The notes under the pieces were generated by a model. It was not told the origin of the DNA. It did no database searches and worked only from the letters and a program-made list of their open reading frames with translations. A program made the position numbers and the translations under genes. 22,502 nt of DNA from Bacteriovoracaceae bacterium UBA7317 (GTDB taxonomy: Bacteria; Bdellovibrionota; Bacteriovoracia; Bacteriovoracales; Bacteriovoracaceae): the NCBI GenBank assembly GCA_002474345.1, contig DKQD01000143.1:1-22502 (forward strand), given 5' to 3'. This document shows positions 1 to 8,088 of this stretch, piece after piece (position 1 is the stretch's first letter; each line of letters begins with the position of its first letter).

Positions 1-1200
1 CTTGATTTTAATGAAATAGACCCAATATGTGCTTTAAAAAAGGCCATCTTTTGGAGTTATGATAAGTTTGAATATGGGATGACCCATGCTTACGCCGCTT
101 GTGCTGATTGGGTTTCCCTCTACATGGAGGTAGACCCCACCCAGACCAAAGAAAGGGAAAAAAGAATCATTTATTTAACAGAGACAATAGACCATATAGC
201 TTACGATGCTTTAAGACATAAAAAATACCCCTTTCACGATGAAGAAATTCCTTTTAATGAAGGGCAGTTTATAAATGCTATTGAAAAAGAAGATGAAAAA
301 ACGGCGATTTCTTTAATTAATGGGGCCATTAAGGAGGGCCTGACTTTTAAAGACTTAGAAAAAAATTTTACTGAAGCGGCGCTGGCCCATTATAATGATT
401 TTGGCCATTCTTTAATTTATGTTTATAAGGCGTCAACTTTATCTTCATCACTTAAAGACCCTGAAGTCGATGCGTGCATTTTAAAGGCCTTAACCAGAAG
501 TTTGATTAATACCACAAGAGAAGATTTGATTCCTGAGTTTAATGACTACCAAACAACCCTTCTTGAAATGAACAAGCAATCTTTCGGGAGAAAGGAAGAA
601 GAAGTATCCTTTTCAGGTTTAAAGGGCCAACGTGTTAAAGGGGCCTTAAATTGGGTTTTGGAAAATTCAAAAGTGTATTCAGAAGAGAAGCTTTATAGAC
701 GTTTATTATTGGCCCAGGCCTATAACATGATGACTTATGATTTAAAGTTTCAGGATGCTACAAATAATCCGGTAACCCAAAATGTGGGATGGCTAGATTT
801 TACTCACGCTCTAACCTTTTCTAATGCTGTGAGGGCCCTTTGTTCAAAATTTCCTGAATTTTGGGGAAGAGGACTGCTTCAAATGAGTTGTTTTTATGGT
901 AGAAATACTTTTTTTACTGATCAGTTTACTGATCAATCACCGTTTGTGGTAAAAGACCCAGATACTTTCGAAAGAGGTGTCTTGGATAAAATTTTGGACC
1001 ATGGTATGGCCCTTCCAATTTATAGTGCTCACCTTTTAAAGACATCCAAGGCCATCTTTGAAGAAGGACAATTTTTAAGTGGGAAAGATAAATGTGAGCT
1101 TTATTCCTCTCTGAACCGTTTTTTATCTTCTCCATTAAAAGCAAAGCATACAAGGAGGTTGGTAAAGCAGGCCATAAATTTAGTTTCTAAAGATTTTTAA
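1..1200 (+). CDS. Helical protein of uncertain family, 5'-truncated by the window edge
   Basis: The reading frame is open from base 1, so the true start lies left of the window; 399 residues are visible. The first in-frame ATG (79) is probably internal, because the codons before it read as normal protein (DPICALKKAIFWSYD). The visible part looks mostly alpha-helical and soluble, with no signal peptide or membrane segment. A distinctive stretch is WLDFTHALTFSNAVRAL (bases about 790-840), followed by a tract containing WGRGLLQMSCFYGRN. From memory this resembles the helical C-terminal part of certain Rieske-domain or questin-oxidase-like proteins of deltaproteobacteria, but no Rieske cysteine/histidine motif is visible here, so this is a weak guess. 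The next gene, a DOPA-dioxygenase family member, starts 38 bases downstream on the same strand, so the two are probably co-transcribed. Function unknown. Confidence 0.8.
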   Translation, partial: LDFNEIDPICALKKAIFWSYDKFEYGMTHAYAACADWVSLYMEVDPTQTKEREKRIIYLTETIDHIAYDALRHKKYPFHDEEIPFNEGQFINAIEKEDEKTAISLINGAIKEGLTFKDLEKNFTEAALAHYNDFGHSLIYVYKASTLSSSLKDPEVDACILKALTRSLINTTREDLIPEFNDYQTTLLEMNKQSFGRKEEEVSFSGLKGQRVKGALNWVLENSKVYSEEKLYRRLLLAQAYNMMTYDLKFQDATNNPVTQNVGWLDFTHALTFSNAVRALCSKFPEFWGRGLLQMSCFYGRNTFFTDQFTDQSPFVVKDPDTFERGVLDKILDHGMALPIYSAHLLKTSKAIFEEGQFLSGKDKCELYSSLNRFLSSPLKAKHTRRLVKQAINLVSKDF

Positions 1201-1238
1201 AAAAATGATTAATAACTATTTTATCGGGAGGAACTAGA

Positions 1239-1559
1239 ATGGAAAAATTTCATGCCCACATATATTACGAAAAAGAAACTTTCGGAAATGCCCAAAAGTT
1301 AGTAAAAAAGGCTTACAACCAAGATGGCGTCGTCGTTGGTAGAATGCATGAAAAACCTATCGGACCCCACCCAAAATGGAGTTGTCAGCTTTTGTTTTCA
1401 AAAGACCAATTAACAAATATGATGATTTGGCTTTTAGAAAATAGGAAAGGATTAACTGTCTTTATTCACCCAGTGACTGGGAATGATTTTTTAGACCATA
1501 CTGAACACGCTATTTGGTTGGGTGAAAAGCTTGAATTAAATTTGGAGGAACTCCAATAA
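1239..1559 (+). CDS. DOPA 4,5-dioxygenase family protein
   Basis: This 106-residue protein matches the small DOPA 4,5-dioxygenase family, whose characterised members open the aromatic ring of DOPA-like catechols. Family features visible: FHAHIYY at the N-terminus (H5, H7), R35-x-HEKPIGPHPxW (H37, H44), WLLENRKGL, then VFIHPVTGNDFLDHTEHAIWLG (H77, H87, H90) at the C-terminus. The conserved histidines are the expected metal ligands and catalytic bases. Length is normal for bacterial members. The start is secure: GGGAGG lies seven bases before the ATG. It follows the upstream gene by 38 bases, suggesting one transcript. The true substrate in this organism is not known; family membership supports a ring-cleaving or related catechol activity only in general terms. 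Confidence 0.85.
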   Translation: MEKFHAHIYYEKETFGNAQKLVKKAYNQDGVVVGRMHEKPIGPHPKWSCQLLFSKDQLTNMMIWLLENRKGLTVFIHPVTGNDFLDHTEHAIWLGEKLELNLEELQ

Positions 1560-1621
1560 AAAGAGGGTAAACTAATTGTTCCTTAAAATTATTTTTCGGT
1601 AATGGTTGGTTTTTTATCTTG

Positions 1622-1679
1622 ATATGCCTTTTTATTTTGCTACTTTTTTTTAAGTCAAAAAAAATTAGAAAAGGCGTAT
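1622..1679 (+). repeat. Long imperfect hairpin, possible terminator
   Basis: The arms at 1622-1632 (ATATGCCTTTT) and 1669-1679 (AAAAGGCGTAT) pair over 11 bases with one G-U wobble. Inside them T44-T51 and A57-A64 (last two digits of 16xx) form a further 8-bp A/T stem. It lies about 60 bases after the dioxygenase gene and could end that transcript. It is not followed by a clean U tract, so it is not a textbook terminator. Confidence 0.35.
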
Positions 1680-1904
1680 TTCTAAATTATTCTAATTCTC
1701 TTTTCTTTAGCTGCTTAAACAAATTTTATATATTTAAAAAGTAAAGTTAAATTATTTTAACTAGAAAATAATTTTAAAGCGTACGAACTCCCAGACAAGC
1801 TCTTCTCAGAATAGTCACTTTAAATAATTTCTTTTTTGAAAAAATAGATTTTTTCAAGTTATTAAAAAGAACTTTTTAAAAAAAAGGTAAAAAAAAAAAG
1901 GGGT

Positions 1905-1933
1905 TTGATAAAATATGATCTCATAAAAAGAAT
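1905..1933 (+). promoter_or_regulatory. Candidate sigma70-type promoter for the HAMP sensor kinase
   Basis: TTGATA at 1905-1910 and AAGAAT at 1928-1933 are separated by 17 bases, giving a -35 that matches 5 of 6 and a -10 that matches 4 of 6. It would give a leader of about 45 bases before the ATG at 1984. In such AT-rich DNA chance matches are common, so this is only a candidate. Confidence 0.3.
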
Positions 1934-1983
1934 CAATTAATAACTAGATTTTAAAATTTTTTTTGTTGATGAAGGATAAGGAA

Positions 1984-4584
1984 ATGAGGAATGATAAGAA
2001 TAAATCATCAATAGCAACCAAGATGATTTTTTTTATTTTATTCGTTACTGTTTTTGTCGCCTCAATAACTTCGTCAGTTATCATCACACAAGATTATCAA
2101 AAAGAAATGAAGCGAGTTGAAGATACAATGACTGACGTTACAACTGGCTTGATCAAAACACTTTCAATGTCTATCTACACAGAAGATGAAGACCAAATAA
2201 ATCAGACTTTACAAGGGATTTTAAATGTCGAAGGTGTTGTCGAGGTAGAAGTAAGACTTGAGGATGAAACCGAGGACACTTATAACATTGTTAAAGAATC
2301 CTTAAAAAATATGAGTAAGAAAGAAAGAAGAAGTTTAGGTCCTAGTAAAAAGATAAAAATAGTTTATTTTGAAGAAGATTCAAACGATAAAGAAGGTGAG
2401 TTTGTAGGACACCTTTTTCTTTACTCCACGCTACAACTTGCAAAGGATAAAATTAAGAAGCAAATAATAAATTTTGTAATTATTCAAATGTCTCAGGTTT
2501 TATTTTTAGCGATTTCTATCTTTCTTATTTTTCGTTTTCTGGTGGCCAAGCATATTAAAGCAATGGCAGTCTATGCAGAAAGGATTGATTTAAACGATTT
2601 ATCAGGGCCTGATTTAGAGCTAGATCGAATGAGAGGTAACAAGAATGATGAATTACAAGATTTAACAGATTCCTTTAATGATATGAAAGGAAATTTAAAA
2701 AGTGCACATGCCAAGCTAAAAGATTATGCTGAAAACCTAGAGTCCATTGTAGATGAAAGAACAATGGAATTGAATCAAGAAAAAAATAACGTAACGAAAC
2801 TACTCCACAATATGTCTCAAGCTGTATTTAAAGTTAATGAGAATCAACAAATCGTGGGACCTGTATCTGATTTTACAAAAGATGTATTTGGTGAGGATAT
2901 TTTAGGCAAAAATGTAATGGATATAATTTATAGAGATATAGACAAAAAAAGCATCCTCTATAGTGAAATTTGTTCCGTATTTAATGTAAGCTTTGGAGAA
3001 GATCAAATTCAGTGGTTTGCTGTAGGCCATATTCTTCCCGAGGTTTTAAGTTTAACTATTAATGATAGGAAAAGAATTATTCATTCTGTTCATGATCCCA
3101 TTTACAATGATGAAGAGGAATTAGAATATATTCTCTATGTTGTTGAGGATGTAACCGAAAAAGTAAGAAAAGAAGAAGAGCTATCGAAAAAAGATGAACA
3201 ATTAAAGATTATGCAGGAAGCGATCGATTTCGGAACAAGGAAAGATTTGTTTAAGGTTATGAATCAAAACTTTGGGTTAATAATCGAATGCATGAATATT
3301 CTGAGAAAAAATTGGAAATTAGAAAAGAGAGAAGAGTACCTTCCTCATCTGAACTATATCTTCAGGAATTTACATACTATTAAGGGGGGATCTAGAAATT
3401 TAAAAACAATAAGAGATATAGTCCACAAACTAGAAGATGATGTGTCGGGGGTAATCCATAAAGAAATTGTTTATAATAAAAAATTTATTTTAAAATTGGA
3501 AAAAGAACTTCATAAAGTCCATGGAACATTATTTAGATATGTTCGAGTTATAAACGAACAACTAAGAATGGGATTTAATGTAAATAGTGACATTTTAAAA
3601 GATATGGGACAAAAATACGAAAAATTTAATAATTTTGATGAAACAGACAATTGGCTAGGTTATATCAACTTTTTGGAAGATGAATTTACTAATTTTTCAA
3701 AGTTTTGTTTGGCAATAAATGAAAATGAGGTTTTTGGGAAGATAGATTCCGTTTTAGAAAAAATTAAAGAAAATAAGGTTGCTGGTGTGCTTGAAAAGCC
3801 AGATGTCAAAGTTAGTATAACTAATTCGACTTTGGAAATTAAAAAAGAGTTAGACGAAATTCTAAAAAATATAAAAATTTATAGTGAAAAATTAAATCAA
3901 TCAATCGAAGAGGGCGTTCCTACCGAAAACATTACTTGGGTTAAAAAAGAAATTTGGAATCTTCAAGAAAAAGGGAAACTTGATAAAGATAATTTCGAAA
4001 AGGTATTTGAAAGAATTAATAATGAATCTCTCTTGTCCTTAATGAAATCATTCCAGGAAAATATAGAAGAGATGTCGGAAGATTTAGGGAAAAAAGTCTC
4101 TTTGATTGTAAATGGAGATGATGATTTAATTGATACAAAAAAGGCCCAGGACCTAAGAGGGGTTCTCACTCATATTGTGAGGAATTCATTGGATCATGGT
4201 ATCGAAGCGCCCGCAGAAAGAAAGAAAAGAGGAAAGCAAGAATCAGGAAGTTTAGTTATTACTTGTTCAAAAGAAAATGAAAAAAATCGACGCTTCTTAA
4301 AAATAGATATTGAGGATGATGGGAGCGGCATTGATTCTGGAAAGCTTTATAAAAAGGCTTTAGAGATAGGAGCCATAAAAGACGAAAATATGAAAGAGGC
4401 AGATAAATTAAACCTTATCTTTTTACCTTCTCTTAGCACGAAAGAGGGTGTTTCTGAGATTAGCGGTCGAGGTGTGGGAATGGATGCCGTTAAGGATATG
4501 ATACTAAAAATGGGAGGACAAATTAAAGTTTCTTCCACTGTCTCAAAAGGGACAAAATTTCAAATAACAATACCAGAAAAATGA
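1984..4584 (+). CDS. Membrane sensor histidine kinase: HAMP-PAS-HPt-CheA-like ATPase
   Basis: An 866-residue inner-membrane kinase. TM1 is at about residues 14-35, followed by an extracytoplasmic sensor of about 125 residues and TM2 at about 163-187. Then come a HAMP linker (about 188-240), a coiled coil (about 240-275), a PAS-like domain (about 275-393), an HPt-type helical domain with HTIKGGSR (phospho-His 464), a long charged helical region, and a CheA-type ATPase. ATPase motifs: N box HIVRNSLDHGIE, G1 DDGSGID (about 778) and G2 GRGVGMD (about 828). The segment before the N box (LGKKVSLIVNGDD) also resembles CheA. There is no CheW-like regulatory domain and the HPt is central, unlike CheA itself. 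Upstream in-frame TTG/ATG codons at 1963-1969 exist, but ATG 1984 has GAAGG eight bases before it. A receiver gene follows 16 bases downstream and is its likely partner. Confidence 0.88.
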   Translation: MRNDKNKSSIATKMIFFILFVTVFVASITSSVIITQDYQKEMKRVEDTMTDVTTGLIKTLSMSIYTEDEDQINQTLQGILNVEGVVEVEVRLEDETEDTYNIVKESLKNMSKKERRSLGPSKKIKIVYFEEDSNDKEGEFVGHLFLYSTLQLAKDKIKKQIINFVIIQMSQVLFLAISIFLIFRFLVAKHIKAMAVYAERIDLNDLSGPDLELDRMRGNKNDELQDLTDSFNDMKGNLKSAHAKLKDYAENLESIVDERTMELNQEKNNVTKLLHNMSQAVFKVNENQQIVGPVSDFTKDVFGEDILGKNVMDIIYRDIDKKSILYSEICSVFNVSFGEDQIQWFAVGHILPEVLSLTINDRKRIIHSVHDPIYNDEEELEYILYVVEDVTEKVRKEEELSKKDEQLKIMQEAIDFGTRKDLFKVMNQNFGLIIECMNILRKNWKLEKREEYLPHLNYIFRNLHTIKGGSRNLKTIRDIVHKLEDDVSGVIHKEIVYNKKFILKLEKELHKVHGTLFRYVRVINEQLRMGFNVNSDILKDMGQKYEKFNNFDETDNWLGYINFLEDEFTNFSKFCLAINENEVFGKIDSVLEKIKENKVAGVLEKPDVKVSITNSTLEIKKELDEILKNIKIYSEKLNQSIEEGVPTENITWVKKEIWNLQEKGKLDKDNFEKVFERINNESLLSLMKSFQENIEEMSEDLGKKVSLIVNGDDDLIDTKKAQDLRGVLTHIVRNSLDHGIEAPAERKKRGKQESGSLVITCSKENEKNRRFLKIDIEDDGSGIDSGKLYKKALEIGAIKDENMKEADKLNLIFLPSLSTKEGVSEISGRGVGMDAVKDMILKMGGQIKVSSTVSKGTKFQITIPEK

Positions 4585-4600
4585 TCAACGGAGGTCTGTT

Positions 4601-4987
4601 GTGGGTAAAAAAGTTTTGCTAGTTGAGGATACTGTAGAGTATCGGGAAAAACTAGTAGAAGATTTAGAAAAAGGGGGATACACCGTTGTTTCAGCATCTA
4701 ATGGACTTGAAGGAATTGAGATTTTAAAGCAAGAGGGTGGAAAGGTTGACTTAATTGTATCCGACCTTCATATGCCTGAGCTGAATGGGCTAGAAATGGC
4801 CAAAAAAATATTTGATGAAAATATGACAAAAGCTCCTATTATGATCCTTACAACAGATGCAAGTAAAGAAATGAAAAAAAAGGGAAAGCTTGCAGGAATC
4901 AAAACTTGGATTTTAAAACCAATAAAAAAAGAGACATTTTTAGGAACAGTAAATTTGCTTGTTGAAAAATTTAGTAGTGACTCCTAA
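4601..4987 (+). CDS. Stand-alone CheY-like response regulator receiver
   Basis: A 128-residue single receiver domain. The phospho-acceptor is D55 in SDLHMP, the acidic pocket is E9-D10, the switch Thr is T84/T85, and the conserved Lys is K106 in LKP. There is no output domain, so it must act by binding another protein or by passing phosphate on. It begins with GTG, supported by GGAGG six bases upstream, and starts 16 bases after the HAMP kinase stop, so the two form an operon and very likely a cognate pair. It is the only receiver in this window although three related kinases lie within 9 kb, so it may be shared; that is inference. Confidence 0.93.
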   Translation: MGKKVLLVEDTVEYREKLVEDLEKGGYTVVSASNGLEGIEILKQEGGKVDLIVSDLHMPELNGLEMAKKIFDENMTKAPIMILTTDASKEMKKKGKLAGIKTWILKPIKKETFLGTVNLLVEKFSSDS

Positions 4988-5049
4988 GTGGTTTTTATGG
5001 AATTATTTAGAGTAATTTTGTTTAAAAAATAAAAAGTATTTCAAAAATA

Positions 5050-5078
5050 TTTTTTTTCTTTTTTTTTTTTTTATTTTT
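5050..5078 (+). repeat. Homopolymeric T tract (T8-C-T14-A-T5)
   Basis: Bases 5050-5057 are T, 5058 is C, 5059-5072 are fourteen T, 5073 is A and 5074-5078 are T. It sits in the 170-base gap between the receiver and the next kinase, directly upstream of a possible -10 (TAGAAT, 5090-5095). It could act as an A/T-rich UP-like element or as part of the end of the previous transcript. Confidence 0.6.
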
Positions 5079-5157
5079 GAATTATGGTTTAGAATTGTCT
5101 GAGTAAAATGGTATTGAAAAGTGATGTCTAGTGTGTAAATTAAATAAGTAGAGTTTT

Positions 5158-7962
5158 ATGACAAAATTAATCCTCATTTCGCTCATTTTATTAGTTTCTG
5201 GAACGAATCTTTTTGGAGAGGAAAGCAGTGCTAAAATAAAAGAAACGACCTTACAAATTAATTCCTTAGATAAGCCTATTGAACTTTCCGGGAAGTGGCT
5301 TTTCACTAGAGATGATAAAAAAGAAAATTCAAAAAATAATATAAATTTGGATTCGTGGAGGGTTGTCAAGTTACCTGCTGCGTGGGGAAAATTTTACGGA
5401 GATAAAAAGCTATATACAGTAGGTTGGCACAAAAGAATCCTCAATTTTAATGAAAAGCTAATTGGTCAAAAAGTGAATTTGTATGCTGTTACCTTTTGGC
5501 CTGAGTTTGAGCTTTATCTTGATGGGAAATTAATTCTTTCTCAGGGGGAACTTAAGTCTAAAAAAGAGAATATTACTACAGGCGGAATGGTTGCCTCTTT
5601 TACGATTACTAAAAAAGTCCACACATTAACCGCTAGATTTGATACCTTCCTTATGAAAGGCTTTCACGCTAAACCATTTCAGTTAAGGGCCTATAAAGAA
5701 AATGATTTTTTTATAAACCTCTGGGACTTTCTCTTAACTGATATTTTAATTGTGGGTGGCGCTGCTGCTTTTATGGCAGGGCTTTTATTTTTATTTGTTT
5801 TTCTTAAAACGAAAGAATCTTTTTATAAAGTTCCCTCATTTATGGGTATTGTTTGTGGGATTTCACTTATTGCATGGGCAGGCCTTTTCAATAGATTTAT
5901 AGGAGAGAATGCTTCAGCTTCTCTTTTTTACGCCACACTTCTACCTTCGTCTATTTACTCAGCACTTTTTGTGAGGCACTATATAAAATTTAAGTGGTAT
6001 TGGCTTACGCCAGCCATTGTTTGTGGCATATGTTCATTTGTTTTTATTTTTCTTATTAATCCGGTCGATCATCAGGGTCTCTTTTTAACTTTTAGAAAGT
6101 TGGGCTTCGCGACGGCCATACCAAATCAAATAATTTTAATTACTCTCATGTTGAGGGATCGGAAACCTTTTGGGACTGATTTCGGTCCGCTCCTTTTTGG
6201 ACAAATCTCCCTTGGGATTTTTTCAGGTTATTCCGTTTTAAGTGCAGTTTCAATAATTAATGGTTATAACCTAGTTCAATTTGGTTTTATGATCTTAATT
6301 TTCGTTGTCCTTTATTTAAGTGCTAAAAACTTTGCTAAAACTTATCTTGATAATCAAAAAAACCTTAAAGAAGTTACAGAACTTAAAGATAATCTAGAAA
6401 TAAAAGTTGAAGAAAGAACTGTTGAATTAGCTGAAGAGAAAAACTCTGTTAGTAACCTTCTCCATAATATGAGTCAGGCGGTTTTTTCAGTTGATTTGTT
6501 TGGTGTTATTCAGGATAAAGCGATTAGTGATTACTCAAATACACTTTTTGATACAGAAATCGCGGGTAAGACCGTCTATGAAACTTTATATGCCAATATT
6601 GATCCTCAGTCAGAAGAATTTGGGAACTTAAAATCAGCCCTTGAAACATCCATTGGTGGGAATGATCTTCAATGGGACCTAAATGAAAGTTATTTTATCC
6701 ATAAAACAACTATAAATGTAAAAGGCGAAGAAAGGATCATCTCAGTTCTTCCTAATCCAATTTGGGGACTTGATGAAGATATAAAAGAAATTATGTTTTC
6801 ATGTGAAGACATTACAGAAAAAGTGGCCTTAGAGGCCCAAGTGGCTAAAACTCAAGCCGAATCGAATAAAAGGTCTAGGGTACTTCATGAATTGGCACCA
6901 CATGATGGAAAAGGAATAGCTGCTCACTCTAAAGAGTTAAAAATGTTTTTAGGAAATTCAGACTTCCTAGTCGATGAGTCTCTTCAAATAATGCATAAAA
7001 AGAGTGGTCAAGAAATAGATAAAAAGAATTTTGATACCGTATTCAGACATCTTCATACTTTAAAAGGTAATGCTCGAGGTTTTGGAGCAACGCTATTAAG
7101 TGAGCTTATTCATAGGGCAGAAAGTGATCTTGAGGATATAAAAAAGGACTTTGAAAATTTTAATGAAGAAGGAAGAGAACAGGTTTGTAATGAATTAGTC
7201 GAAATCAGAAACCTCCTAGATTATTTTATAAAAGTGGCAGAAGAAGTCTTTTCTATTAGTCTAGATGGTAGCGCAGGGGAAATTGTGTACCACGAAGTTC
7301 ATAAGGATAATTTAGCATCTCTTGAGAGCTCACTTAATAAAGTTATAGGAGACTCGCCTACTAACGATATGAAAGAGCTTTATATTAATTTTACTAATCT
7401 GTTAAAAACGCCTCTTAAAGACTTTCTATCCGGGTTTAAAAAAGTGGTTGATGAGACGGCAGAAGAGTCCGGAAAGAATGTGTCTTTTAAAGTCGAGGGT
7501 GATGATATCTTTATTAGCCAAGATGAGCAAAACCTCTTAAATGACAGTCTTATTCACTTAGTCAGAAACTCTGTAGACCACGGAATTGAAGGAAGCGAAA
7601 CAAGGGTTAAAGAAAATAAAAACGAAACGGGAAATATCATCATTAGTGTGAAGAAGAATTCTAATGGTTATGGAATAAATATAAAGGATGATGGAGCAGG
7701 AATTGACTCAGATCTCGTAACCAAAAAGGCCATTGAAAATGGCATCGTTTCAAGTGACGAAGTCCAAAATATGAGTGAGGGAGAAAAGCTTAAGCTCATT
7801 TTTAAAGCAGGTTTATCAACAAAAGATGAGGTAAGTGAGCTTTCAGGAAGAGGTGTGGGAATGGATGTTGTTAGCACAAATATTGAGAAACTTGGTGGTG
7901 AAATCGATATTAGTACTGAAAAAGGTGTCGGTACTCAATTTTCAATTTCTATTAAGGGTTAA
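5158..7962 (+). CDS. 7-TM sensor histidine kinase with periplasmic jelly-roll, PAS, HPt and CheA-like ATPase
   Basis: A 934-residue kinase. A signal peptide (about 1-20) leads to a periplasmic beta-rich domain (about 30-180) resembling sugar-binding jelly rolls or the extracellular part of 7TMR-DISM sensors (ELSGKWLFTRD, LYTVGW, LYLDGKLI). Seven hydrophobic segments follow (about 190-395), then a coiled coil with VEERTVEL, a PAS-like domain (about 430-555), an HPt with HTLKGNAR (His 633), and a CheA-type ATPase: N box IHLVRNSVDHGIE (about 799), DDGAGID (844-850), GRGVGMD (897-903). There is no CheW domain. From the coiled coil onward it is closely similar to the HAMP kinase upstream (LLHNMSQAVF shared), and over its whole length it is a paralogue of the convergent kinase downstream. 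The ligand is unknown. It has a weak ribosome binding site (AGTAGAG); the start is chosen because the signal peptide fits. Confidence 0.88.
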   Translation: MTKLILISLILLVSGTNLFGEESSAKIKETTLQINSLDKPIELSGKWLFTRDDKKENSKNNINLDSWRVVKLPAAWGKFYGDKKLYTVGWHKRILNFNEKLIGQKVNLYAVTFWPEFELYLDGKLILSQGELKSKKENITTGGMVASFTITKKVHTLTARFDTFLMKGFHAKPFQLRAYKENDFFINLWDFLLTDILIVGGAAAFMAGLLFLFVFLKTKESFYKVPSFMGIVCGISLIAWAGLFNRFIGENASASLFYATLLPSSIYSALFVRHYIKFKWYWLTPAIVCGICSFVFIFLINPVDHQGLFLTFRKLGFATAIPNQIILITLMLRDRKPFGTDFGPLLFGQISLGIFSGYSVLSAVSIINGYNLVQFGFMILIFVVLYLSAKNFAKTYLDNQKNLKEVTELKDNLEIKVEERTVELAEEKNSVSNLLHNMSQAVFSVDLFGVIQDKAISDYSNTLFDTEIAGKTVYETLYANIDPQSEEFGNLKSALETSIGGNDLQWDLNESYFIHKTTINVKGEERIISVLPNPIWGLDEDIKEIMFSCEDITEKVALEAQVAKTQAESNKRSRVLHELAPHDGKGIAAHSKELKMFLGNSDFLVDESLQIMHKKSGQEIDKKNFDTVFRHLHTLKGNARGFGATLLSELIHRAESDLEDIKKDFENFNEEGREQVCNELVEIRNLLDYFIKVAEEVFSISLDGSAGEIVYHEVHKDNLASLESSLNKVIGDSPTNDMKELYINFTNLLKTPLKDFLSGFKKVVDETAEESGKNVSFKVEGDDIFISQDEQNLLNDSLIHLVRNSVDHGIEGSETRVKENKNETGNIIISVKKNSNGYGINIKDDGAGIDSDLVTKKAIENGIVSSDEVQNMSEGEKLKLIFKAGLSTKDEVSELSGRGVGMDVVSTNIEKLGGEIDISTEKGVGTQFSISIKG

Positions 7963-8054
7963 ACATCCTATTTTTTATAATCTTTTTCCCATGTCGGTTG
8001 TTAGAAAGTTTGAAAAAAATTCTTAAAAAAAGTTTCTTTTAAAATTACTTTAGT

Positions 8055-8088
8055 GTTACCTGTATTAAGTCATTTTAATAGAGGTAAC
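8055..8088. repeat. Strong inverted repeat between convergent kinase genes
   Basis: GTTACCTGTATTAA (8055-8068) pairs with TTAATAGAGGTAAC (8075-8088): 14 positions with a single G-G mismatch and a 6-base loop. The stop codon of the - strand kinase lies in the loop and its last codons form one arm. It lies between two convergent genes and probably helps to end transcription, although neither side has an immediate U tract. Confidence 0.55.

Larger units (their letters stand above)
1560..1983. other. AT-rich intergenic region with hairpins
   Basis: No gene is seen in these 424 bases. They hold a long imperfect hairpin (1622-1679), a perfect 9-bp hairpin (1836-1844 with 1849-1857), an adjacent 8-bp inverted repeat (1862-1869 with 1872-1879), an 11-base A run (1889-1899) and a possible promoter for the sensor kinase (1905-1933). 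No tRNA or known riboswitch signature was recognised. Confidence 0.6.
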
